This document shows, in pieces, positions 6,038 through 10,944 of a DNA stretch of 10,944 nt. Both the position numbers and the translations under genes were made by a program. Numbering within the stretch: position 1 is the stretch's first letter; every line of letters starts with the position of its first letter. The stretch comes from Nitrosomonadaceae bacterium. Its GTDB lineage: Bacteria > Pseudomonadota > Gammaproteobacteria > Burkholderiales > Usitatibacteraceae. The stretch is taken from assembly GCA_021300055.1 (NCBI GenBank), contig JAJTHU010000060.1, positions 1-10,944 of the forward strand. Direction: 5' to 3'. Below the pieces are notes generated by a model. The model had not been told where the DNA came from. It was given only the letters and a program-made list of their open reading frames with translations, and did not search any database.

Positions 6038-6880
6038 ATGTACAACAACATATTCGCACCACAGAACCATGCTGGAAGCATGAGAGCATTCGCGCTTGCT
6101 TGTTTTACCGCATTGCTATTTGCGGCGACGAGTAGCACCGCACAAACCAAGCCTACGCGTGTTGAGCTTGCCGGCGAGCCTGCTGCACCAGAGTCAATAC
6201 TATGGGTGGGCAATAGCTTTTTCTATTACAACAACAGCATGCACAACCACTTCGGCCAGCTGGTACGTGCAGCAGGTTCTCGGGCGCGCAGCACCTCGGT
6301 GACGATCAGTGGTGCCGGCCTTGACTGGCACGATATGGAATCCCTCATGCGTCCGGACGGGTTGGGTCGCTACAGCTTCGTTGGCGACAACGAGATACGC
6401 TTCAACAAAGCGGGGCGTCAGTACGACACGGCGATGATGATGGATTGCAGTCAGTGTCCTGTGCACCCGCAGTTGCAGAAGGTTTTTCACGACACGGTCA
6501 AAAAGCATTCTGCGATCCTCAACAAGTCGGGGGTGCGCCCCGTGTTGTTTATGTCATGGGCATACAAAGACAAACCCGAGATGACCGCAGCCCTCGCCGA
6601 GCAATACACCATTGCGGGCAATGCCAATGACGCGCTGGTGATTCCGGCGGGCTTAGCGTTTGCCAACGCCATCGCTAAGCGCCCCACGCTCGAACTCTAT
6701 GAGGCCGATAAGCGTCACCCCAGCCTAGCGGGCACGTACCTCGCCGCGTGCACGGTCTACGCCAGCCTTTATCGCAAGTCACCCGTGGGGATCAGCTACA
6801 AAGCCGGGTTGCGCGACGAGGATGCCGCGCTCCTACAAGCTGTTGCGTGGGAAACCGTGCAGGCGTATTACAAAAAGTAG
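6038..6880 (+). CDS. secreted SGNH-superfamily protein, DUF4886-like, 280 aa
   Basis: After a signal peptide (core FALACFTALLFAATSSTAQ, residues 18-36) the domain begins ILWVGNSFFYYNNSMHNHF. Here GNSF (58-61) replaces the usual GDS and Ser60 is the likely nucleophile. Near the C-terminus DKRHPSLAGTYLAAC supplies Asp224 and His227 of an Asp-x-x-His block, and the run into YASLYRKSPVG is typical of DUF4886-like SGNH proteins. RPVLFMSWAYKDKPEM (167-182) is another core strand. A CxxC-type motif, MMDCSQCPVHP (about 134-143), is unusual. These features suggest a periplasmic esterase or carbohydrate-ester hydrolase; the substrate is unknown. The ATG at 6038 has an excellent AGGGAGA at 6026-6032. 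A second ATG at 6080 would shorten the n-region but has a poorly spaced site. The gene follows the solute-binding protein by 29 bp. Confidence is high for the fold, moderate for activity. Confidence 0.85.
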   Translation: MYNNIFAPQNHAGSMRAFALACFTALLFAATSSTAQTKPTRVELAGEPAAPESILWVGNSFFYYNNSMHNHFGQLVRAAGSRARSTSVTISGAGLDWHDMESLMRPDGLGRYSFVGDNEIRFNKAGRQYDTAMMMDCSQCPVHPQLQKVFHDTVKKHSAILNKSGVRPVLFMSWAYKDKPEMTAALAEQYTIAGNANDALVIPAGLAFANAIAKRPTLELYEADKRHPSLAGTYLAACTVYASLYRKSPVGISYKAGLRDEDAALLQAVAWETVQAYYKK

Positions 6881-7048
6881 CGTGTGCTTAAGAATGCGGC
6901 CCTCGACCTCATTTCTTGCCTCAACGCCTAAACGCCAAATCGTCGTGAACCAAAGTTGTCGACGACCGCACTAAGTGACGGCCTCTTCGTGACGCGCTCA
7001 CGCTTTCTTTCGTCCAACATCTATTCTTCTAAAAATGGGGTACTAATC
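6881..7048 (+). other. 168-bp intergenic region upstream of the NnrU gene
   Basis: No gene is seen here. A 5-bp hairpin, CGTGA-CGCGC-TCACG (6988-7002), is followed by the pyrimidine-rich CTTTCTTTC, a poor terminator-like arrangement. TATTCT at 7022-7027 could be a -10 element, but I find no -35 at the right distance. The region could hold both the end of the upstream operon and the start of NnrU transcription. Confidence 0.25.
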
Positions 7049-7639
7049 ATGCAACAACACACGCTTCTGCTCGTTGGTCTCGTACTCTTCTTGGGGATTC
7101 ACTCTGCGCGCATCTTTGCCGACGACGCTCGCTCGCGCTTTATCGCCGCACGAGGCGAGCTTGCCTGGAAAGGCGTATATGCGCTGCTGTCCATCGCCGG
7201 CTTTGTGTTGCTCGTTTATGGATATGCTGAAGCTCGCACCGCGCCCATCACCCTGTGGCAGCCGCCCGTGTGGACGCGCCATGTCGCTGCGCTGCTGACC
7301 TTGCCCGCCTTCATCATGCTTGCAGCCGCCTACATTCCCAGCAATGGGATTAAGGCGCGGCTGAAGCACCCAATGCTGTTGGGCACAAAAACATGGGCAC
7401 TTGCCCACCTGTTGTCGAACGGCAGTCTCGCCGATGTGCTCTTGTTTGGCGGCTTCTTGGTTTGGGCAGTGCTGTGTTTTCGCGCCTGCCGCCAACGCGA
7501 CCGCGCGACGGGAAAAGTCTATGAGAGCCGCGGCGCAGTGCGAACAGTTGGCGCGGTCGCGATTGGCGTCGTCGCGTGGTTTGTGTTTGCGATGTATCTG
7601 CACGCAGCGCTGATCGGCGTTGCACCGTTCGCGCGCTAG
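7049..7639 (+). CDS. NnrU family membrane protein, 196 aa
   Basis: About six membrane helices and the NnrU signature residues are visible: GIHSAR (His18), a membrane segment at about 41-60, LPAFIMLAAAYIPSN, then KHPMLLGTKTWALAHLLSNG (106-125, cut by one residue pair each side of His107 and His120), and a final helix with AMYLHAAL (His185). NnrU was described in nitric-oxide and denitrification gene sets, and its plant relative Z-ISO is a heme-b-dependent zeta-carotene isomerase. The conserved histidines here would be consistent with heme binding, but the role of the bacterial protein is not settled. I chose the ATG at 7049, with GGGG at 7037-7040, because the upstream extension from TTG 6956 adds 31 residues that look non-coding and the family starts directly with the first helix. 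No denitrification genes are present in the window. It converges with the next gene. Confidence 0.9.
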   Translation: MQQHTLLLVGLVLFLGIHSARIFADDARSRFIAARGELAWKGVYALLSIAGFVLLVYGYAEARTAPITLWQPPVWTRHVAALLTLPAFIMLAAAYIPSNGIKARLKHPMLLGTKTWALAHLLSNGSLADVLLFGGFLVWAVLCFRACRQRDRATGKVYESRGAVRTVGAVAIGVVAWFVFAMYLHAALIGVAPFAR

Positions 7640-7640
7640 A

Positions 7641-7685
7641 GCATCAATTTCTTTGATGCACGGCCATCCCCATGGGGATGGCCGT
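7641..7685. terminator. tandem abutting hairpins between convergent genes
   Basis: Two hairpins touch with no gap. The first, GCATCAA-TTTCT-TTGATGC (7641-7659), has a 7-bp stem. The second (7660-7685) is a perfect 26-bp palindrome centred on CCCCATGGGG with outer arms ACGGCCAT / ATGGCCGT. They start two bases after the NnrU stop. Neither is followed by a T-run, so they may act with Rho, as a bidirectional block, or as 3'-end stabilisers for both convergent transcripts. Confidence 0.6.
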
Positions 7686-7699
7686 CGCAGGCCCAGCGC

Positions 7700-7713
7700 G
7701 ACGCGTGCGCGTC
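7700..7713 (-). terminator. short hairpin just after the small secreted protein gene
   Basis: GACGCG-TG-CGCGTC is a 6-bp inverted repeat with a 2-base centre, beginning five bases after the stop codon of the minus-strand gene. There is no T-run on either strand. A 2-base loop is too tight for an intact RNA hairpin, so a 5-bp stem with a 4-base loop is more realistic. It is the third inverted repeat in this 79-bp junction. Confidence 0.35.
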
Positions 7714-7718
7714 AACCC

Positions 7719-8093
7719 TTAGTTGCTTGGCTTGTATAAGACGTAAACCGCGTTGAGCCCAGCGGGCAGGTGCTCTCCCCAAGTAAAGGTTTTCCCGGGT
7801 TCAATCCGCCCAGTGAAATGGGCTTTGTCTGGCTCGCGATCAGTGACGCGCGCAGAGAATTTGATCGGGCCGCCACGCGTCTGGAAGCCGACGACATAGT
7901 AGTACCGTCCGGTATTCTGCGATTGCTTGACGATCATCTGGATGCCCACCTTGCCGTCTTGGGTCATGTACATCTGCGATTTATCGCCGACACTCCAGCT
8001 GGTTCCCGGGCCTTTGGTAAACCTAACCACTTCGGCGTTTGCCGAGAAGGCAACAAAGGCACTTGCCAATACTGCGATTACAAACTTGGTCAT
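7719..8093 (-). CDS. small secreted protein of unknown function, 124 aa
   Basis: I do not recognise this family. The first 20 residues are a textbook signal peptide (MTKFVIAVLASAFVAFSANA, cleavage before EVVRF). The mature protein of about 104 residues has no Cys and alternates hydrophobic and polar residues (VGIQMIVKQ, RYYYVVGFQT, AVYVLYKPSN), suggesting a beta-sandwich or beta-barrel-like periplasmic domain. Gly and aromatic residues are frequent (TSWSVGDK, GRYYYVVG, KTFTWGEHLPAG). The start is firm: the ATG is preceded on the minus strand by AGGGAG (8100-8105 on the + strand as CTCCCT) at 6-base spacing. It is monocistronic, converges on NnrU through a hairpin-rich junction and is divergent from the FNR-box-associated membrane gene. 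The signal peptide plus a strong ribosome site make it a real gene; no function can be given. Confidence 0.82.
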   Translation of the reverse strand: MTKFVIAVLASAFVAFSANAEVVRFTKGPGTSWSVGDKSQMYMTQDGKVGIQMIVKQSQNTGRYYYVVGFQTRGGPIKFSARVTDREPDKAHFTGRIEPGKTFTWGEHLPAGLNAVYVLYKPSN

Positions 8094-8240
8094 GCGCTAC
8101 TCCCTGAGTTTTGTTTGATGTTGTTGAGAACGGAGCAACGCAAGCTTCGATTACCAAACCTGCGCAATACGAAATGGGCACTGCCCCGCCAACGGTTCTT
8201 GCCACAAAGCCGTCGCGCTGTAAATGTCTGCTCCCTACAA

Positions 8241-8262
8241 ACATTTGCGGTAGATCAAATGT
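8241..8262. promoter_or_regulatory. FNR/CRP-type palindromic binding site
   Basis: Arms ACATTTG (8241-8247) and CAAATGT (8256-8262) form a perfect 7-bp inverted repeat with an 8-base centre. The inner 14 bases read TTGCG-GTAG-ATCAA, against the FNR consensus TTGAT-N4-ATCAA: the right half-site is perfect and the left has three of five. Compared with the 22-bp FNR site, 16 of 22 positions agree by my count. The centre (8251.5) is about 56 bases before the ATG at 8308; a start site near 8293 would place it at -41.5, the class II activator position. A clear -10 is not visible around 8281-8287. A further AAATGT at 8222-8227 pairs with the left arm. The rest of 8094-8307 shows no gene. Confidence 0.5.
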
Positions 8263-8307
8263 CCGGACAAGTGATCGGCTCACACTAACGACAAACAAAC
8301 TGGGGGC

Positions 8308-8994
8308 ATGATGTTTGTCGCTTACGAAATTCCCATCCTGCGCTGGGTACACATTCTGGCGATGGTCTATTGGCTGGGCGGCGAGTGGGGCGTTTTCCAA
8401 ACGTCTTACCACGTGGTTAATCATCGCTTGCCGATGGATGAACGCCGCCGCCATATGGAAACCGCCTACCGCATCGACATCTTGGCGCGTACCGGCATCA
8501 TCCTGCTGCTGCCACTCGGCATCCACCTCGGCCATCTGTGGGGCGTGCAACCTTTTGGTGGCGTGTGGCTTGCGGTTAATTGGGTGCTCGGCCTTTCGTG
8601 GCTCGCGCTGTGCTGGGCGGCGTTCATTTATCGCGAAACAGATCGCGGCATCACGCTCACCAAGATCGATGAGAAAGTGCGCTTTGTGCTCATCCCGCTG
8701 CTGTTCATCGCGGCGGTAAGTTCGCTTGCTGGCTTCGGGCCGTTCGTCGCGGAAGACGGCATGCGTTGGTATTCGATCAAGATCCTTATCTACTCGCTAT
8801 TGTTGGTGTTAGGGCTCAAGCTGCGCTTCATCATGCGCGAGTGGACGATGATGTTTCGGCAGCTCGCGGCGGGGCCGAATCCGCAAGTTGAGGCAACCCT
8901 CGAGGCTTCCATCAAAGTGGGGCGTCGCATTGCGTACGTGTACTGGATTGGCATCGCGACGGTCGCGTTTTTCGGCGCGACGAAGATTGTCTGA
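8308..8994 (+). CDS. six-TM membrane protein of unknown function, possibly CopD/HemJ-like
   Basis: Six hydrophobic segments are visible at about residues 8-30, 58-80, 84-108, 125-147, 154-175 and 207-225. The N-terminus RWVHILAMVYWLGGEWGVF recalls the His-containing first helix of CopD-like and HemJ-like membrane proteins (WVHI..., GG), and further histidines (35, 39, 49, 73, 76) lie near membrane borders, so heme or metal binding is possible; I cannot assign a family firmly. The loop MDERRRHMETAYRIDILAR is basic and probably cytoplasmic. Two adjacent ATGs (8308, 8311) are possible starts. A run of five Gs (8302-8306) is the only ribosome-site-like sequence and fits the second ATG better. The FNR-type palindrome lies about 56 bases upstream. 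The bicupin gene begins 24 bases after the stop in the same frame, so the pair is probably one operon. Length is 228 aa. Confidence 0.82.
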   Translation: MMFVAYEIPILRWVHILAMVYWLGGEWGVFQTSYHVVNHRLPMDERRRHMETAYRIDILARTGIILLLPLGIHLGHLWGVQPFGGVWLAVNWVLGLSWLALCWAAFIYRETDRGITLTKIDEKVRFVLIPLLFIAAVSSLAGFGPFVAEDGMRWYSIKILIYSLLLVLGLKLRFIMREWTMMFRQLAAGPNPQVEATLEASIKVGRRIAYVYWIGIATVAFFGATKIV

Positions 8995-9018
8995 TCTTCT
9001 AAAGCAGAATGCGTACGC

Positions 9019-9882
9019 GTGCTAGAACGTCCGCATACTGAATTCATCCACGCACAGGCCCTGCCTTGGCGACGCATTCCGCCCGGCAGTGCACGCGCCG
9101 ATGCGGAGTACAAGTTTCTGAGCCGCGATGCGCAAGATGGCGCATGCTCATGTTTGATCCGCTACCCTGCGGGTTGGACGCGCGAGGTCACGGAGTGCCT
9201 AACGGCCGACGAGGAGTTTTACGTCCTTGAAGGCGAGATCGTCATTGACGATACGCACTACACGCCAGACACCTACGCGTTCTTACCCGCGGGGTGGCCG
9301 CATCGCCGCATGCACGTGCCACGCGGTGCGGTGCTGCTGTGTTTTTACAGCGCGCAGCCTGATCCAGCCCCGCTCATCACGGACGCAGCAGCTATTCAGC
9401 GCGCGAAACAACGCGCGGCACCCTTTCTCGACGTGCTGCACATGCCTTGGGATCGTTCGCTTAACGACGCCAAGCTCGCACACCTCGGCATCTCGCGCAA
9501 AGATTTGCGGTGCGACCCGGAAACTGGCGAGCGCACATTTTTGTCGATGATCCTGCCGCACTCTGAGCCGCCCGGTTCGCGCGGACCAACGGAGACGCAC
9601 CCTACCGTCGAGGAGGCGTACATGATCAATGGCTCGCTGGTGGGGCCGCACGGCGAGATGTTCCCGGGTGCGTATTTCTGGCGACCACCTGGTATTCCGC
9701 ACGGGCCGTTTGGTACGCGCTGGGGCTGCGTGATGCTGATCCGATTTGTCGGCGGCAAGCACAAGAACGTTTGGAGCGAAACCGAGGCGCCCTTCGACTG
9801 GAACGCCCCATATCGGCCGGTGGTGCCCGAAGAACACGCGCACTTGGCTCGCTCGTCTTGGCGACCGGCCGGCATCTACTAG
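9019..9882 (+). CDS. bicupin protein, two cupin domains, 287 aa
   Basis: Two cupin barrels are visible. The first (about 31-115) has TADEEFYVLEGEIVIDD and the distal motif PAGWPHRRMHV (His95, His99). The second (about 170-245) has ETHPTVEEAYMINGSL (His194, Glu198) and PGAYFWRPPGIPHGPFG (His228). These His/Glu positions could bind a metal in each barrel. The layout resembles DUF4437/ChrR-like cupins; the reaction, if any, is unknown, and roles as a sensor, dioxygenase or isomerase are all possible. There is no signal peptide, so the protein is cytoplasmic. The start must be the GTG at 9019, because the reading frame is closed 24 bases upstream by the TGA of the preceding gene and no ATG in frame lies between. 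No Shine-Dalgarno sequence is seen, so translation may be coupled to the membrane-protein gene. The linker around 125-165 is rich in Ala, Arg and Asp. Confidence 0.83.
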   Translation: MLERPHTEFIHAQALPWRRIPPGSARADAEYKFLSRDAQDGACSCLIRYPAGWTREVTECLTADEEFYVLEGEIVIDDTHYTPDTYAFLPAGWPHRRMHVPRGAVLLCFYSAQPDPAPLITDAAAIQRAKQRAAPFLDVLHMPWDRSLNDAKLAHLGISRKDLRCDPETGERTFLSMILPHSEPPGSRGPTETHPTVEEAYMINGSLVGPHGEMFPGAYFWRPPGIPHGPFGTRWGCVMLIRFVGGKHKNVWSETEAPFDWNAPYRPVVPEEHAHLARSSWRPAGIY

Positions 9883-9901
9883 CCCGCGGTCGGTGCGAGA
9901 A

Positions 9902-9924
9902 TGCCTCCACATACTTCGGAGGCA
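9902..9924 (+). promoter_or_regulatory. hairpin that covers the ribosome site of the serine hydrolase gene
   Basis: TGCCTCC (9902-9908) is exactly complementary to GGAGGCA (9918-9924), with a 9-base loop. The right arm contains the strong GGAGG Shine-Dalgarno (9918-9922) of the gene starting at 9927, so pairing would hide it. GAGAAT (9897-9902) preceded by TGC resembles an extended -10; if that promoter is used, transcription starts near 9909 and the left arm is absent, leaving the site open. Only transcripts reading through from the bicupin gene would then form the hairpin. Confidence 0.45.
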
Positions 9925-9926
9925 AG

Positions 9927-10944
9927 ATGCAAAAAGTAATCGCCGCGCTATGGGGCGCATTGTTCGTTGGTGCCATCACCGTGGCATCTGCGCAGCCCCT
10001 GCCGCGCGAGTCCACGCGCGAGTCCACGCGCGAGTCCACGCGCGAGTCCACGCGTGAGTCCGCTCGTGAGTTCGCACCGAACTTACTCAACAAACCGCTG
10101 CCGCAATGGACCCAAGCCGAGCGCGAGTGGGGTTTTCGCAACTGGGAATCGCGCGTCTCGGTGCGCGCTGTTCGCAAGGGCAATGTGGTGCGCGCCCTGC
10201 CCAGCGGAGCGCCGATCGCCGCGCTAAATGCAGGCACACCAGGAGCTGAGCGCCTCGACAAGTTCATGGCGGACTACAAGACCGCAGGCTTGCTGGTGCT
10301 GCAAGACGGCGCGATTCGCCTTGAACGTTACGCGCTTGGCCACAGCGCGGACAGCCGCTGGACGTCGTTTTCGGTCGCGAAATCGCTAACGAGCGTGCTT
10401 GTCGGCGCGGCACTGAAAGATGGCTTCATCAAGAGCATCGATGACCCGATCACGAACTACATCAAGGGCCTCAACGGTAGCGGCTATGACGGCGTCACCG
10501 TGCGACAACTGCTGACGATGACCACAGGCGTGGCGTGGAACGAGGACTACACCGACCCCAATGCCGATGTGTACAAGCTGCTTCGTACGCCACCCGTGGA
10601 AGGATTAGATGCAACCACGAGCTATATGCGCGCGGTGAAGCCTCTTCCAAAGTTGGTGCGATCGCTCCGCGGTAATCCGTGGCTGTACAACACCGGCGAA
10701 ACGAACTTGCTTGGTATCTTGGTTCGCGAGGCAACCAAGAAGCCGCTCGCGGTGTATGCCTCCGAAAAGATTTGGGCCGCCTACGGCATGGAGCAAGATG
10801 CCAATTGGCAGCTCGACCCGACCGACGCGGAGGTTGGCGGATGCTGCTTGCAAGCGACCACGCGCGACTTTGGGCGTATCGGTCAATTTGTACTTGAGGG
10901 CGCGCGCATTGGTGGTAAGGGTGGCGGGGGTGGCGAGGATGGCA
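9927..10944 (+). CDS. secreted serine hydrolase, class C beta-lactamase fold, 3' end cut off
   Basis: The frame is open from the ATG at 9927 (GGAGG at 9918-9922) to the window edge, 339 codons. Residues 1-22 are a signal peptide (hydrophobic core, cleavage after VASA). Residues 27-50 are tandem REST-type repeats. The catalytic domain follows: SVAK (149-152) is the Ser-x-x-Lys motif, with Ser149 as nucleophile, and LYNTGETN (253-260) supplies the Tyr254 of the Tyr-x-Asn-like motif. TVRQLLTMTTGVAW (191-204) is the usual following helix. The family (Pfam Beta-lactamase) includes esterases, D-aminopeptidases and 6-aminohexanoate-dimer hydrolases; the LYNTGETN block is shared with the last, but the substrate cannot be decided. 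The third motif (His/Lys-x-Gly) lies beyond the edge. Near the cut end a glycine-rich stretch IGGKGGGGGEDG is unusual. It is probably periplasmic. It lies 44 bp after the bicupin gene. Confidence 0.92.
   Translation, partial: MQKVIAALWGALFVGAITVASAQPLPRESTRESTRESTRESTRESAREFAPNLLNKPLPQWTQAEREWGFRNWESRVSVRAVRKGNVVRALPSGAPIAALNAGTPGAERLDKFMADYKTAGLLVLQDGAIRLERYALGHSADSRWTSFSVAKSLTSVLVGAALKDGFIKSIDDPITNYIKGLNGSGYDGVTVRQLLTMTTGVAWNEDYTDPNADVYKLLRTPPVEGLDATTSYMRAVKPLPKLVRSLRGNPWLYNTGETNLLGILVREATKKPLAVYASEKIWAAYGMEQDANWQLDPTDAEVGGCCLQATTRDFGRIGQFVLEGARIGGKGGGGGEDG
10005..10076 (+). repeat. 12-bp tandem repeat encoding REST units
   Basis: The unit CGCGAGTCCACG occurs four times perfectly (10005-10052), followed by two degenerate copies (10053-10064 and 10065-10076). 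In the serine hydrolase frame this gives REST four times, then RESA and REFA, just after the signal peptide. Because the unit is 12 bp, gain or loss of copies keeps the frame. Purity of the first four copies suggests recent expansion by slippage. Confidence 0.97.

Noticed and set aside
6956..7048. 31-residue N-terminal extension of NnrU from TTG 6956
   Set aside because: The added residues lack membrane or family character, and the ATG at 7049 begins directly at the first helix.
7043..7603. 186-codon minus-strand frame opposite NnrU
   Set aside because: The NnrU frame has family motifs and membrane helices; the antisense product is His/Gln/Arg-rich and looks artefactual.
8023..8550. 175-codon minus-strand frame spanning the divergent region
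   Set aside because: It overlaps the starts of two well-supported genes and the FNR-type site, and has no signature.
9009..9011. ATG at 9009 as a start for the bicupin
   Set aside because: It is not in the bicupin reading frame; the only in-frame start after the upstream TGA is the GTG at 9019.
9283..10267. Two minus-strand frames (9283-9960 and 9626-10267), the latter with an SRVD repeat
   Set aside because: They are antisense to the bicupin and the serine hydrolase; the SRVD repeat is just the reverse reading of the 12-bp REST repeat.

Overview
This window looks like chromosomal DNA of a betaproteobacterium, probably of the order Burkholderiales. That is inferred from a Bug/TctC-type solute-binding protein, an RhlE-type DEAD-box helicase with a Gly/Arg tail, moderately high G+C, and a DUF3309/fasciclin/NnrU/TauE gene mix common in that order. 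I see no rRNA, tRNA, CRISPR array, transposase, integrase or phage gene. It reads as ordinary chromosome carrying several short single-gene or two-gene units.

Layout. A 5'-truncated SGNH hydrolase (2-670) is followed by a 53-residue DUF3309-like membrane peptide (820-981). A 224-bp regulatory gap then holds a possible sigma-E/ECF-type promoter and a 12-bp-stem hairpin ahead of a secreted fasciclin-domain protein (1206-1670), which ends in a strong intrinsic terminator. Convergent to it is rhlE (complement 1757-3250), whose extended -10 promoter at 3421-3429 implies a leader of about 164 nt with hairpins and a direct repeat. Upstream on the same strand is an unknown three-TM membrane protein (complement 3440-3961).

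Reading rightwards from a divergent gap come a TauE/SafE (TSUP) permease (4173-4934), an orphan TctC/Bug solute-binding protein (5013-6008) and a secreted SGNH/DUF4886-like protein (6038-6880). The last two have good ribosome sites 29 bp apart and form a likely operon. An NnrU-family membrane protein (7049-7639) converges on a small secreted protein of unknown function (complement 7719-8093), and the junction carries three hairpins, including a perfect 26-bp palindrome.

A divergent gap with an FNR/CRP-type palindrome (8241-8262) precedes a six-TM membrane protein (8308-8994) and a bicupin (9019-9882), which are tightly spaced and in the same frame. The window ends inside a secreted class C beta-lactamase-fold serine hydrolase (9927 to the edge) that carries a 12-bp tandem repeat encoding REST units.

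Functional threads, all inferred: envelope and secreted proteins dominate (fasciclin, two SGNH hydrolases, the serine hydrolase, the small secreted protein, the solute-binding protein); the TSUP/TctC/SGNH run may handle an organic anion or ester; NnrU and the FNR-type site hint at low-oxygen or nitrogen-oxide physiology. I did not find a convincing wholly new system. The most interesting leads are regulatory (1044-1125, 3251-3429, 8241-8262, 9902-9924), plus the REST repeat and the TSUP/TctC/SGNH gene set.
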